From Phaeocystidibacter luteus (GTDB lineage: Bacteria > Bacteroidota > Bacteroidia > Flavobacteriales > Schleiferiaceae): DNA of 64,000 bases. The position numbers were made by a program, and so were the translations under genes. This document shows, in pieces, positions 21,021 through 29,654 of this stretch. A model generated the notes under the pieces. That model was not told the DNA's origin, did no database searches, and was given only the letters and a program-made list of their open reading frames with translations. How positions within the stretch are numbered: position 1 is the first letter of the stretch; each line of letters opens with the position of its first letter. The DNA lies in assembly GCF_008933115.1 (NCBI RefSeq), contig NZ_WBVO01000010.1, positions 1-64,000 on the forward strand, in the 5' to 3' direction.

Positions 21021-21926
21021 TCACCGCGCCCCATACGACGCAATCTCTATCTTCAACTCCTCATACGCCGTACGCGCCCTACTCAATCCATTCAACGCTT
21101 GATCGAGCTCGATGTTCTTCTCCCCTATTTCAACCCTATGCTCACTGATTTCTTCTTCCCATTCAAAGATATCCTCATCCCAATCCCGAATGTCATCTTG
21201 TAAGCTCTCCTGCCTGCTTTCTAATCGGCGTATTTCGCGCTCCGCATCCTTGCGCGATTGCTCGGCATTAAGTGGCAGACGCGCTAACGTTTGGCGTTGT
21301 TGTCCGATTTCTTCCGCTACTACATTCAGCGCCTGACGTGCTTCCGCGATCTTCGTTTTAGTCTCTTGGATTCTGCGCTGCTTACTTTGAATCAACTCTT
21401 CATTGTCATGGATCTCATCTCGCAACTCCTCCACTAAATCTCTAGCATCTTCTAGGGCCTCTTCCTTCTCTTCCAACTCCTGATTCTTGTACTCAGTAAA
21501 AACCTGAAGTACCCATTTCTTCCCAGCAGTTTCAAGCATGGTAAACTCCCTTCTCTCCGCTCTCACAATAAATCCTCCCGTATCCGCAAAGGCTATTTTC
21601 ACCTGAGCGCTATCGTGCAAATCCAATACCTCAGTATACACAGAAAAGAGTCGGTCACTATTCTTTGGGATCTCTACTTCCCTAGTCCAATACAACTGCT
21701 CGTTGTCATCAGAATCATCACCCAAGTCTTCTACAAATTCCACCCACAACTCCTGAAAACCCTCATACTCATCAATGGGTACACGAAACTTCAATGCGCC
21801 AACCGTAAGCGTATCAGCTATATTCAATGTCGACATCGAATAAGAATAGAAAACTCCTTGTCCGTAGGATTGGATTCCGAAAATGAAACAAAGGAATGTT
21901 AGGATATAGGTTTGCTTATTCATCAT
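21021..21926 (-). CDS. Secreted coiled-coil protein
   Basis: A 301-residue protein with a signal peptide (about residues 1-22, ending SYGQ). A beta-rich N-terminal half (~23-150) is followed by a long, highly charged coiled coil (~150-295) made of Glu/Arg/Lys-rich heptads such as LEEKEEALEDARDLVEELRDEI and IRRLESRQESLQDDIRDWDEDI. No enzymatic motif or T9SS tail is present. It probably sits in the periplasm, where a coiled coil could oligomerise or span to the outer membrane. The stop codon abuts a repeat block. I do not recognise a named family. Confidence 0.75.
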   Translation of the reverse strand: MMNKQTYILTFLCFIFGIQSYGQGVFYSYSMSTLNIADTLTVGALKFRVPIDEYEGFQELWVEFVEDLGDDSDDNEQLYWTREVEIPKNSDRLFSVYTEVLDLHDSAQVKIAFADTGGFIVRAERREFTMLETAGKKWVLQVFTEYKNQELEEKEEALEDARDLVEELRDEIHDNEELIQSKQRRIQETKTKIAEARQALNVVAEEIGQQRQTLARLPLNAEQSRKDAEREIRRLESRQESLQDDIRDWDEDIFEWEEEISEHRVEIGEKNIELDQALNGLSRARTAYEELKIEIASYGAR

Positions 21927-22021
21927 ATTTCTTGGCTATTGGCGGTAATGTACAATTTAATAGATGTTGATATTGTAAGTAAACTCGTCAGTTTTTCTCT
22001 CCAAATAGTACCTTTCGGATT

Positions 22022-23053
22022 GTGGAAGTCCAATTCAATCCCAACCATCATTTTTCCGAAGAGTTCATTCTTCTCGATGTACGCGCCCCTTCAGAATTCG
22101 AAGCGGGACACATACCCGGTGCACACTCTTTTCCACTGTTCAATGATAATGAACGTGCAGAGGTGGGTACACTTTATAAGCGAGAAGGAAAGGACAAAGC
22201 CGTAAACCGCGGATTAGAAATCGTTGGTCCGAAGCTCGCCTACTTCGTAACTGAAGCAAAAACCATGGCAAACGACAAAACCATCGTTTTGTACTGCTGG
22301 CGCGGCGGAATGCGCAGTGGTTCCATGGAGTGGTTGCTGGAAACCGCTGGACTAAAAGTAGAGCGAATCAAAGGTGGTTATAAAGCCTATCGCGGTTGGG
22401 CAAATCAAAAGATTGAATCCTATTCCAACGGTGCCAAATGGCGCGTCTTAAGCGGAATGACGGGCTCAGGTAAAACCGAGGTTCTGAAAGCACTGGCGCA
22501 AAAAGGCGAACAAGTAATCGATCTTGAAGGTCTTGCCGAGCATAGAGGTTCTGCATTTGGACATCTTTTGATGAAGCCGCAGCCTACAACCGAACACTTC
22601 ATGAATCTACTCGGCAAAGAGCTTCATGCCCTGAGGTCTAGCAAGCCCATTTGGATAGAAGATGAAAGCCGACTCATTGGAAAAGTTGTTCTTCCCAACG
22701 CTTTGTACGATGCGATTCAAGATGCTCCTCATTACGACCTGAACGTCACCACCGACCGACGAGCAAAGAACCTGGTTGAACAATATGGAGATGCTTCGGC
22801 TGACCAGTTCAAGGCATCGTTCACGTCTATCAAAAAGCGCTTGGGTGGGTTGCGATACAAGCAAGCGGTTGAGTCTGTGGACAATGGTGATTTAGAAGCT
22901 GCTGCTACCCTTGCGCTCGACTATTACGATAAGACCTACTCACATGCACTCGTGGAGGCAAGGAAAGGCGGTGCCACGATTTATCCAATAAAAATTGAAG
23001 ATGAGATGACCTTTGACGAGGTTGCTCAACACATCATAGAAAATCACAGTTAG
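22022..23053 (+). CDS. mnmH: tRNA 2-selenouridine synthase
   Basis: A 343-residue MnmH/SelU/YbbB protein. The N-terminal rhodanese domain has LLDVRAPSEFEAGHIPGAH and the active-site Cys92 in YCWRGGMRSGS. A C-terminal P-loop domain has GMTGSGKT at residues 145-152. The enzyme replaces sulfur with selenium in 2-thiouridine at wobble position 34 of tRNAs, using selenophosphate. The start is GTG at 22022. The stop codon touches the start of selD, which makes the selenophosphate substrate, so the two genes form a minimal selenium pathway. No selenocysteine biosynthesis gene is present in the window. Confidence 0.95.
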   Translation: MEVQFNPNHHFSEEFILLDVRAPSEFEAGHIPGAHSFPLFNDNERAEVGTLYKREGKDKAVNRGLEIVGPKLAYFVTEAKTMANDKTIVLYCWRGGMRSGSMEWLLETAGLKVERIKGGYKAYRGWANQKIESYSNGAKWRVLSGMTGSGKTEVLKALAQKGEQVIDLEGLAEHRGSAFGHLLMKPQPTTEHFMNLLGKELHALRSSKPIWIEDESRLIGKVVLPNALYDAIQDAPHYDLNVTTDRRAKNLVEQYGDASADQFKASFTSIKKRLGGLRYKQAVESVDNGDLEAAATLALDYYDKTYSHALVEARKGGATIYPIKIEDEMTFDEVAQHIIENHS

Positions 23054-24112
23054 ATGTCAGTTCGACTCACACAATACAGTCACGGCGCAGGCTGCGGATG
23101 CAAAATCTCTCCTGCAGTACTCGACCATATCCTCGAAAACGTTGGCGAGCAGCCAGACTTTCCTCAGCTATTGGTTGGTAACGACAAGCGCGATGATGCC
23201 GCTGTATACGATCTCGGAAACGGGCAAAGCATCGTTAGCACCACAGATTTTTTCATGCCGATTGTGGATGACCCCATCAACTTCGGGAAGATTGCCGCGG
23301 CCAATGCTATTTCCGATATCTATGCCATGGGTGGTAAACCGATAATGGCAATTGCGATTCTCGGCTGGCCTATCGACAAGCTGCCTGAGGAGGTCGCGGG
23401 TCTAGTTGTTCGTGGCGGACGTGAAGTTTGTAATGAAGCTGGAATTCCACTTGCAGGTGGACACAGCATTGATTGTCCCGAACCCATATTTGGACTAGCC
23501 GTAACGGGAATTGTTCCGACCGAAATGGTAAAGAGAAATGAAGGCGCAGTTGTAGGCGACCTGCTCTATTTGACCAAGCCATTGGGTATAGGTATGGTGA
23601 CCACAGCCGAAAAGAAAGGCCTCGCTACGCCTGAACACGTGGAGTGGGCCGTGAACAATATGCTCACACTCAATAAACCTGGAGCAGAGTTCGCGCATTG
23701 GCCAGAAGTCCATGCGATGACGGATGTCACGGGATTCGGCCTACTCGGTCACCTGAACGAAGTTTGTCAATCGTCGGGCACCGGTGCAACCGTCCATTTA
23801 CCGAGTGTTCCACAATTAAACACAGCTATTTGGAAGGCGTATATGGCGGCAAAGTCAGTACCTGGAGGAACGGGAAGAAACTTCCAATCCTACGGCAAAC
23901 ACTTAGGTCCGATGTCTGATCAAGCGAGAACGCTCCTCTGTGATCCGCAGACCAGTGGAGGGCTGTTAGTAACGGTAGACCCAGCAAAAAAGGACGAGTT
24001 TGAGAAGAAATGTGAAGCGTCTTTTGGTCTGAAAATGAAACCGTTTGGCCGAATTGAATCGAAGACCTCGGAGTTCTCTATTCAGGTGTCGGAATCTTCA
24101 TTCACAGCTTAA
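23054..24112 (+). CDS. selD: Selenide, water dikinase
   Basis: A 352-residue selenophosphate synthetase. The N-terminal loop [10 protein letters not shown] has the catalytic Cys14 and Lys17 in the arrangement of E. coli SelD (Cys17, Lys20). The PurM/AIR-synthase-type fold is shown by [36 protein letters not shown] and DPQTSGGLL. It makes selenophosphate from selenide and ATP. A Cys, not selenocysteine, is encoded at the active site. The ATG begins on the base after the mnmH stop codon, which indicates translational coupling. A promoter and candidate small RNA follow in the 3' gap. Confidence 0.96.
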   Translation: MSVRLTQYSHGAGCGCKISPAVLDHILENVGEQPDFPQLLVGNDKRDDAAVYDLGNGQSIVSTTDFFMPIVDDPINFGKIAAANAISDIYAMGGKPIMAIAILGWPIDKLPEEVAGLVVRGGREVCNEAGIPLAGGHSIDCPEPIFGLAVTGIVPTEMVKRNEGAVVGDLLYLTKPLGIGMVTTAEKKGLATPEHVEWAVNNMLTLNKPGAEFAHWPEVHAMTDVTGFGLLGHLNEVCQSSGTGATVHLPSVPQLNTAIWKAYMAAKSVPGGTGRNFQSYGKHLGPMSDQARTLLCDPQTSGGLLVTVDPAKKDEFEKKCEASFGLKMKPFGRIESKTSEFSIQVSESSFTA

Positions 24113-24166
24113 CAAAAGGACAACACGTTCTTCTTGTCTGTGAAATGAAAAAAAATTGCGACTGAA

Positions 24167-24197
24167 TTGGTTTCAGAAGCAAGTTCTTCTATATTTG
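24167..24197 (+). promoter_or_regulatory. Consensus Bacteroidetes promoter
   Basis: TTG at 24167-24169, a 20-bp spacer, and a perfect TATATTTG (TAnnTTTG) at 24190-24197 match the Bacteroidetes sigma-ABfr -33/-7 consensus. Transcription should start near 24204. No open reading frame of normal size follows before a terminator, which points to a small RNA. Confidence 0.7.
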
Positions 24198-24203
24198 AGG
24201 CAG

Positions 24204-24310
24204 GCAAGAAAAAAAGAAAGGAGTGGGTCGCACAACCACTCCTCTCACACAAAAACTCGCCTATAAGTATGAAGAAACTTACGCCGGCAAAGATACGTCG
24301 GCGTTTTGTT
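24204..24310 (+). ncRNA. Candidate small RNA downstream of selD
   Basis: This ~105-nt interval lies between a consensus promoter and an intrinsic terminator. It has a perfect 7-bp stem, GGAGTGG (24220) with CCACTCC (24236). A terminator-type stem follows, ACGCCG (24281) with CGGCGT (24299), running into TTTGTTTT. An AAGAAAAAAAGAAAGG purine stretch precedes the first stem. A 24-residue open frame starts at 24270 and runs through the terminator, so a leader-peptide reading cannot be excluded. I do not recognise a known RNA family. Support is the promoter and hairpin arrangement only. Confidence 0.5.
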
Positions 24311-24399
24311 TTGGCATATTATGCATGCGTTAATATTCCTTGAAAATGCGTGCTTCTGTTTCCGTTGAAAATACTGGGGTGGTTCTCGAGACTGGGGTG

Positions 24400-24870
24400 G
24401 TTCTCGAGACTGGTGTGGTTCACGCAAAAACGCAAAAAGCAAAAACGCAAATTACTTGACTGATGTTCGTAATGTGGTTCTCCCGCCAGTGGTCGGGCAG
24501 GCTGCAAAACCGCACAAACGTGATGTGGTTCTCGCAAAATCGCAAAAAGCAAAAACGCAAATTACTTGACTGATGTGTGTGATGTGGTTCTCCCGCGTTC
24601 TCTGCCCACCGCGCACATTCTCATTTTCTCCGCGAGAGCCTCTGTGCCTTTAGTTGGGAATTCAGCACATCAAACACGCTCACGACGCAAGCTAGCGCTT
24701 CCCCGCATCTGTTTTGCGTTTTTTACACATAACGATCATTTCAATATTGCGGTTTTGCCTTTTGCGATTTTGCGCGGAACACATCCGATGAGACGCCACG
24801 CACCCCCGCGTTCTCTGCCCACCACGCACATTCTCATTTTCTCTGCGCGAGCCCCCACACCCCCGAAAAT
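24400..24870. repeat. REP-type repeat block upstream of the TonB receptor
   Basis: A 19-bp word containing ACTGGGGTGGTTCTCGAG is tandemly repeated near 24370-24412. It leads into GCAAAAACGCAAAAAGC modules, one CCGCCAGTGGTCGGGCAGGC copy (~24482), the AATTCAGCACATCAAACACG segment (~24658) and AATATTGCGGTTTTGCC (~24743). The GGCACG hairpin is missing or degenerate in this copy. No gene is seen in 24311-24953. Confidence 0.82.
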
Positions 24871-24953
24871 AAATCCTCCCCTACCACGTTAACTTGCAGT
24901 ATTTTGGCCCTGCTTTTGCTACACCGAATTCAACTTAACCTACACTCACATCA

Positions 24954-27290
24954 ATGAGAAAGACCCTGCTCCTCTTGTTTCTGTGCGCTAGCGCGTATGG
25001 ATGGGGACAAACACACACCGTGAATGGCTACGTAAGCGATGCCAGCAGCGGTGAAAAAATCATATATGCCTATGTATATGATCGCGTTTCAGGCATTGGA
25101 ACACGCACCAACGACTACGGGTTTTACAGCCTGAACCTCACCGGCGATACCGCCTCTCTCCTCGTGAGCTTTATCAGTTTCACACCCCAAGAAATCAGTA
25201 TGAAATTGGTTGGGACTGACATTCCGCTCAACATCGAGTTGATTCCAGATAACCTCATCGAGGAAGTTTTAATTGAAGAATCTAAAACCGAGGTTCCCAT
25301 CCAGGAAGAATCACAGATGTCCACCATCCGCTTAGATGTTCGGCAGGTTAGAAACCTCCCCGTCCTTCTTGGTGAAACCGATCTTCTCAAAACCATTCAG
25401 CTCCTACCTGGTGTACAGTCAGGCTCAGAGGGTTCGAGTGGTTTTTACGTTCGTGGTGGGGGCCCCGATCAGAACTTAGTACTTATCGACGGAGTTCCGG
25501 TTTACAACGTTTCTCACCTCTTCGGTTTCTTTTCCATCTTCAATGGAGACGCCGTCAAGAGCGTCGAACTTATCAAAGGAGGGTTTCCTGCGGAATACGG
25601 AGGCCGACTCAGTTCTGTTCTTGATATCAGAATGAAAGAAGGTAACATGCGCGAATTCCACGGAGAGGGAAGCATTGGCTTGATTTCCTCACGCTTCACT
25701 TTTGAAGGACCCATTTGGAAGGACCGAACTTCATTTATATTCTCGGCAAGAAGAACTTACATCGACGCCCTAGTTGCCCCATTAATCGCCGCTGTAGAAG
25801 ACGGCACTAGCGTCGGGTATTATTTCTACGACTTGAACGGAAAGGTTAACCACCGTTTCAACGATAACCACCACCTGTACTTTTCTATTTACAATGGCTT
25901 AGATAAATTCAGCGCATCCGATGAATACGAGTATTTCGACAGCGGTACGAAATACACCGATCGCTTTTCATCTGGACTAGATTGGGGCAATACGATCAGT
26001 AGCTTGCGTTGGAACTGGCGTGTGAATTCCTCCCTCTTCCTTAATACCACTGCGACGTACACGCGTTATAAGTTTAATGTGGATGTAGAGGAAGAAACCA
26101 AGGTTGAAGGTCCTGGTGTGGACTACAGAGAATTCTTCGCGGCGAACTACCTTTCCGATATTGAAGATTACGGCGTGAGATTCGATTTCGATTGGTTCCC
26201 ACATCCAAATCACGAAGTGAAATTCGGTGGAGCCTATGTGAATCACACGTTCCGTCCCGGCATCAACACGTTCGAAAGCTCCGCTGATTCAAGTGCTGGT
26301 CTCGACACTACCTACGGGTCGACCATTCAATACGCCAACGAGTTTCAGATTTATGCCCGAGATAACTTTGACATCACCGATCGCCTCAAAGTGAATCTGG
26401 GTGTACACGCTTCACTCTTCAACATTGGTAGTGAGAACTACACGTCGGTTCAACCACGTGTTTCCGCTAGATACTTGCTCAATGACAAGTCATCCATCAA
26501 GGCCAGTTATGCAAATATGACCCAGTTCTTGCACTTGCTCACGAATCAAACTACTGGCCTTCCTACCGACCTGTGGGTACCTGCTACCGAGAACATTCGT
26601 CCGCAACAAAGCTGGCAAGTTGCCATGGGCTATGCACAGTCGCTGCCTTGGGACCTCCAATTCTCAGCTGAAGTCTACTACAAGGAAATGTCCAACCTCA
26701 TTGAATATCAAGAAGGTGCAGGATTCTTCTTGGGCAGCACCGACTGGCAGAGTAAGGTCACGGTTGGACGTGGAACGAGCTACGGCCTCGAGCTTCTACT
26801 AGAGAAGAAAGTCGGTAAAACGACGGGGTGGATTGGCTACACGCTTAGCAAATCGACTCGCCAGTTTGACGAAGTGAACTTCGGGAATCCTTACCCCTAT
26901 ACGTATGATCGTCGACACGACCTCAGCATTGCATTGACGCACAAGTTGTCTGATACCTGGACATTCGGAGCAGTATTCGTGTACGGAACGGGCAATGCGG
27001 TGACGCTACCAACGGCTCAGTTCGTCGATGTCAATACCGGTCAGCTAATCGAGTACGTCGATCAAAGAAACAACTACCGAGCTCCTTCCTACCATCGATT
27101 GGATTTGAGCTTTACACATACCAAAAAGGTTAGATGGGGCGAAAGCATATGGCAATTTGGAATTTATAACGTCTACAGTCGTCAGAACCCATTCTACCTG
27201 TACTTCCAAAATACTGTTGATGGCCGGGAGTTGCGACAGGTTAGCCTCTTCCCTATTCTCCCATCTGTTTCATGGTCCTTCAAATTTTAA
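24954..27290 (+). CDS. TonB-dependent receptor with carboxypeptidase-like N-terminal domain
   Basis: A 778-residue outer-membrane receptor. A signal peptide (ending GWGQ, ~19) precedes a CarboxypepD_reg-like/CNA-B domain (~21-105: VNGYVSDASSGEKIIYAYV ... TNDYGFYSLNL). The plug domain (~125-235) includes SGFYVRGGGPDQNLVLIDG and GGFPAEYGGRLSSVLDI. A beta-barrel runs to the C-terminal Phe. No classical TonB box is evident. Such receptors import large nutrients or metal complexes. The DUF4249 lipoprotein gene starts 1 bp after the stop, a pairing that recurs widely in Bacteroidetes. The substrate is unknown; the pair is not a SusC/SusD system. Confidence 0.93.
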   Translation: MRKTLLLLFLCASAYGWGQTHTVNGYVSDASSGEKIIYAYVYDRVSGIGTRTNDYGFYSLNLTGDTASLLVSFISFTPQEISMKLVGTDIPLNIELIPDNLIEEVLIEESKTEVPIQEESQMSTIRLDVRQVRNLPVLLGETDLLKTIQLLPGVQSGSEGSSGFYVRGGGPDQNLVLIDGVPVYNVSHLFGFFSIFNGDAVKSVELIKGGFPAEYGGRLSSVLDIRMKEGNMREFHGEGSIGLISSRFTFEGPIWKDRTSFIFSARRTYIDALVAPLIAAVEDGTSVGYYFYDLNGKVNHRFNDNHHLYFSIYNGLDKFSASDEYEYFDSGTKYTDRFSSGLDWGNTISSLRWNWRVNSSLFLNTTATYTRYKFNVDVEEETKVEGPGVDYREFFAANYLSDIEDYGVRFDFDWFPHPNHEVKFGGAYVNHTFRPGINTFESSADSSAGLDTTYGSTIQYANEFQIYARDNFDITDRLKVNLGVHASLFNIGSENYTSVQPRVSARYLLNDKSSIKASYANMTQFLHLLTNQTTGLPTDLWVPATENIRPQQSWQVAMGYAQSLPWDLQFSAEVYYKEMSNLIEYQEGAGFFLGSTDWQSKVTVGRGTSYGLELLLEKKVGKTTGWIGYTLSKSTRQFDEVNFGNPYPYTYDRRHDLSIALTHKLSDTWTFGAVFVYGTGNAVTLPTAQFVDVNTGQLIEYVDQRNNYRAPSYHRLDLSFTHTKKVRWGESIWQFGIYNVYSRQNPFYLYFQNTVDGRELRQVSLFPILPSVSWSFKF

Positions 27291-27291
27291 G

Positions 27292-28218
27292 ATGATGAAA
27301 AAACTAGCATTATTAGCCCTTGCACTTCCCTTCATCGCTTGTGAAACCACAATAGATTTTGAAGGTGAACTTGCCGATCCACAAATCGTGGTATCGCCCG
27401 TAGACTATAACAGTAGCTCAGAGGATTACTATGGTCCTTATGGCTTCCATCCAGATTTGGACACGGCCGAGATAGTCCTCAGCACGAGCATTAACATTCT
27501 AGATGTTGGCTACCCAGAACCACTGGGAGATGCCTCGGTACAAATTCGTGAAAGAGGTGGCGCATGGAGATCTTTTGTCGGCAGTAATGTCGATGGATAC
27601 TACACCTTAAGCCCATTTCAATTTGAAGAAGGCAAGTCGTATGAATTCAAGGCATCGCGCACGAACTACGAAAGCGTAAGTGGGGACTTCTCCATTCCAG
27701 TAAAGGTGGAAGTTGACGATGTACGATTGATTCGAAAAGTAGAAGGTGACACGATGATTGGCGAACCGAACTATTGGGAATATGAGGTTGAATTTACTGA
27801 CCCGGGAGGTGCGCGTTACTACTCTATGTCTGCCTACTTGGTTACCACTCAATTCCCGCATGAGGTAATTTCAAGATACGTCATCACTTCGACGAGTCCC
27901 TTTGCGCAAGCATTATCTGATGGTGACTACTATTACTATACGGATGCATTGTACATGAACAATTCGCTTTTTGAAGGTAGAAAAGTATCCATCACCATCC
28001 GAGTTCAACAGCCGCTGGTACCGATCCCTTCGTACAGCTTTGCGATTGTTTTGAGGTCGCTGGATGAACACGCGTACAAGTACAACAGCTCAATCCAGCG
28101 CTATAATTTCTTTGGCGGAGGTGGCGACCCTTTCTCGCAGCCCGTGCAGGTGTACACCAACATTCAAAACGGACTTGGTTTTGTGGGAGGGTACTCGCTT
28201 GATATTGAGTTAGACTAA
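27292..28218 (+). CDS. DUF4249 outer-membrane lipoprotein
   Basis: About 308 residues from ATG 27292. The open frame extends upstream inside the receptor gene, but the lipoprotein signal (MMKKLALLALALPFIAC, lipobox Cys) fixes the start here. The protein has the DUF4249 pattern: TTIDFEGELADPQIVVSPV, a beta-sandwich with DASVQIRERGGAW and SYEFKASRTNYESVSG, and a C-terminal region with SIQRYNFFGGGGDPFSQPVQVYTNIQNGLGFVGGYS. It likely works as the surface partner of the adjacent TonB receptor. Its 3' end overlaps the convergent HD-hydrolase gene by 4 bp. Confidence 0.9.
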   Translation: MMKKLALLALALPFIACETTIDFEGELADPQIVVSPVDYNSSSEDYYGPYGFHPDLDTAEIVLSTSINILDVGYPEPLGDASVQIRERGGAWRSFVGSNVDGYYTLSPFQFEEGKSYEFKASRTNYESVSGDFSIPVKVEVDDVRLIRKVEGDTMIGEPNYWEYEVEFTDPGGARYYSMSAYLVTTQFPHEVISRYVITSTSPFAQALSDGDYYYYTDALYMNNSLFEGRKVSITIRVQQPLVPIPSYSFAIVLRSLDEHAYKYNSSIQRYNFFGGGGDPFSQPVQVYTNIQNGLGFVGGYSLDIELD

Positions 28219-28871
28219 CGGTTATCGCCCCACCACTCTCGTTCAAATTGGTCGAGGTACGTTACCATAAAATTGTGGCGTTCCTCGGCCAATTGCTTTC
28301 CAGCAACGGTCTGCATGCGATCTTTTAGCAGGAGAAGCTTTTCGTGAAAATGAGCGATGGTTGAAGACGTATTCTTCTTGTACGCATCGAACGACTCATG
28401 CTGTTCGTATTCTTCCTCGGGATCCCATAGAAGTCTGCTTCTGCTACCGCCGTATGCGAAAGCGCGAGCAATTCCAATGGCACCTAGGGCATCGAGTCTA
28501 TCGGCATCCTGAACAACTGCCGCTTCGAGCGTTGATGTCTTCGTTTCCACCCCAGCGCCTTTGAACGTCACTTCGTTGACAATTGCCTTGATGGTTTCAG
28601 CAAGAGCCTCAGAGCCCCCTAGTTCTAGAATCCAATTTTTGGCAGTCTCGGGTCCGCTATCTACATCTCCACCGTTGAACTTCCAATCGTCCACATCGTG
28701 AAGTAGCGCGGCGAGCTCCACAATCTGGGTATCAGCCCCTTCCTCGATGGCGAGTAGCATGGCGGTTCTGCGCACTCGATCGATGTGAAACCAGTCATGG
28801 CCGGTCCCTTCATTCTCGAATTTTTGCTTGATGTACTCGGTAGTCTTTTCGATAATCTGTTCGGTAGTCAT
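28215..28871 (-). CDS. HD-domain phosphohydrolase (YedJ-like)
   Basis: A 218-residue cytoplasmic HD-superfamily hydrolase, counted from ATG 28871; an upstream start at 28901 adds ten residues with no family similarity. The metal-binding residues are His25 and His29 (GHDWFHIDRV) and the HD pair His58-Asp59 (ALLHDVDDWKF), with a distal Asp in VQDADRLDALGAIG. This resembles E. coli YedJ and related nucleotide or phosphate-ester hydrolases. The substrate is not known. It is convergent with the DUF4249 gene and divergent from the small gene at 28917, 45 bp away. Confidence 0.88.
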   Translation of the reverse strand: MTTEQIIEKTTEYIKQKFENEGTGHDWFHIDRVRRTAMLLAIEEGADTQIVELAALLHDVDDWKFNGGDVDSGPETAKNWILELGGSEALAETIKAIVNEVTFKGAGVETKTSTLEAAVVQDADRLDALGAIGIARAFAYGGSRSRLLWDPEEEYEQHESFDAYKKNTSSTIAHFHEKLLLLKDRMQTVAGKQLAEERHNFMVTYLDQFEREWWGDNR

Positions 28872-28916
28872 AAAACCTTCGTTGCTAGAATGGGTTAACA
28901 AAGGTAAAAGGGAAAA

Positions 28917-29081
28917 ATGTTCGGATTATTCAAAAAGAAAACAGAAAAGGAGAAGCTCGAGGATAAATACCAGAAACTCTTGGACCAAAGTTATAAGCTG
29001 AGTCATACGAACCGTGCGGAATCGGATAAGTTGGCGGCGGAGGCTGAGGAGGTGAGGGTAAAGTTGGATGCAATGGATTGA
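28917..29081 (+). CDS. Small Lacal_2735 family protein
   Basis: A 54-residue protein that begins MFGLFKKKTEKEKLEDKYQK and continues through SYKLSHTNRAESDKL to a charged helical end. This matches the Lacal_2735 small-protein family known mainly from Flavobacteriia, as I recall it. It is basic at the N terminus and helical or coiled throughout, with no signal peptide. Its function is not established. The gene is divergent from the HD hydrolase with a short shared upstream region (45 bp) and is followed by the MITE-like element at 29157. Confidence 0.85.
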   Translation: MFGLFKKKTEKEKLEDKYQKLLDQSYKLSHTNRAESDKLAAEAEEVRVKLDAMD

Positions 29082-29156
29082 CTGGTGGCCTAATTGTTAC
29101 CTCACACAGAGACACAGAGGACTCAGAGAATTTGGGGTTGAACGTGGCGTGGATCA

Positions 29157-29488
29157 CCCGCCGGTGGTCGGGCAGGCTGCAAAACCGCTAATTAAAAAAT
29201 CAATAGGAGTCAGTAAAAAACGCCAAATGTGATCACTGCTTCTCAGCTTTGCGGTTTATACCTCACAAACATATCCTCGGGCTAAAGCCGCGAGGCTAAT
29301 AGAATAATCCCCTCTGGGGATTGGCGTTCGAAATGCCCGGCACGCGCTAAAGCACCGTGCCTATAGTCAGGAAGTCAGCTCATCAAACAATTTCATGACG
29401 TAAGTTTTGCGCTTTTTACGCGTCGCGATGATTTCAATATTGCGGTTTTGCCTTTTGCGGTTTTGCAGCCTGCCCGACCACCGGCGGG
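29157..29488. mobile_element. MITE-like element with perfect 32-bp terminal inverted repeats
   Basis: The first 32 bases (29157-29188) are the exact reverse complement of the last 32 (29457-29488); both contain CCGCCGGTGGTCGGGCAGGC. Inside lie the CCTCGGGCTAAAGCC hairpin (~29277), the CCCCTCTGGGGATTGGCG segment, the GGCACG/CGTGCC hairpin (~29339) and the AATATTGCGG stretch. No protein is encoded. Sequence flanking the element (29489-29645) carries more module fragments, including ACCAACGGCG copies. This is the most complete copy of the repeat family in the window. Immediate flanks show no clear target duplication. Confidence 0.8.
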
Positions 29489-29654
29489 AGAAACAGATAT
29501 CGCATATCCACCACAGCCCCCCGCGTTCTCTCTCCAACACGTACATCCTCTTTTTCTCTGCGCGAACCTCTGTGCCCTCTGCGACTCTGTAGCTTGCCCG
29601 ACCAACGGCGGGTGAGGCCCAACCAACGGCGCGTGAGGTCACCACGCTGAATCC

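Noticed and set aside
23054-24112. Selenocysteine codon in selD
   Set aside because: The active-site position is TGC (Cys); there is no in-frame TGA.
24204-24310. SRP RNA, 6S RNA or tmRNA
   Set aside because: None of the conserved loops of these RNAs is visible; left as an unclassified candidate.
27157-27291. Upstream extension of the DUF4249 open frame
   Set aside because: It overlaps the TonB receptor gene and precedes the lipoprotein signal; the start at 27292 is better.
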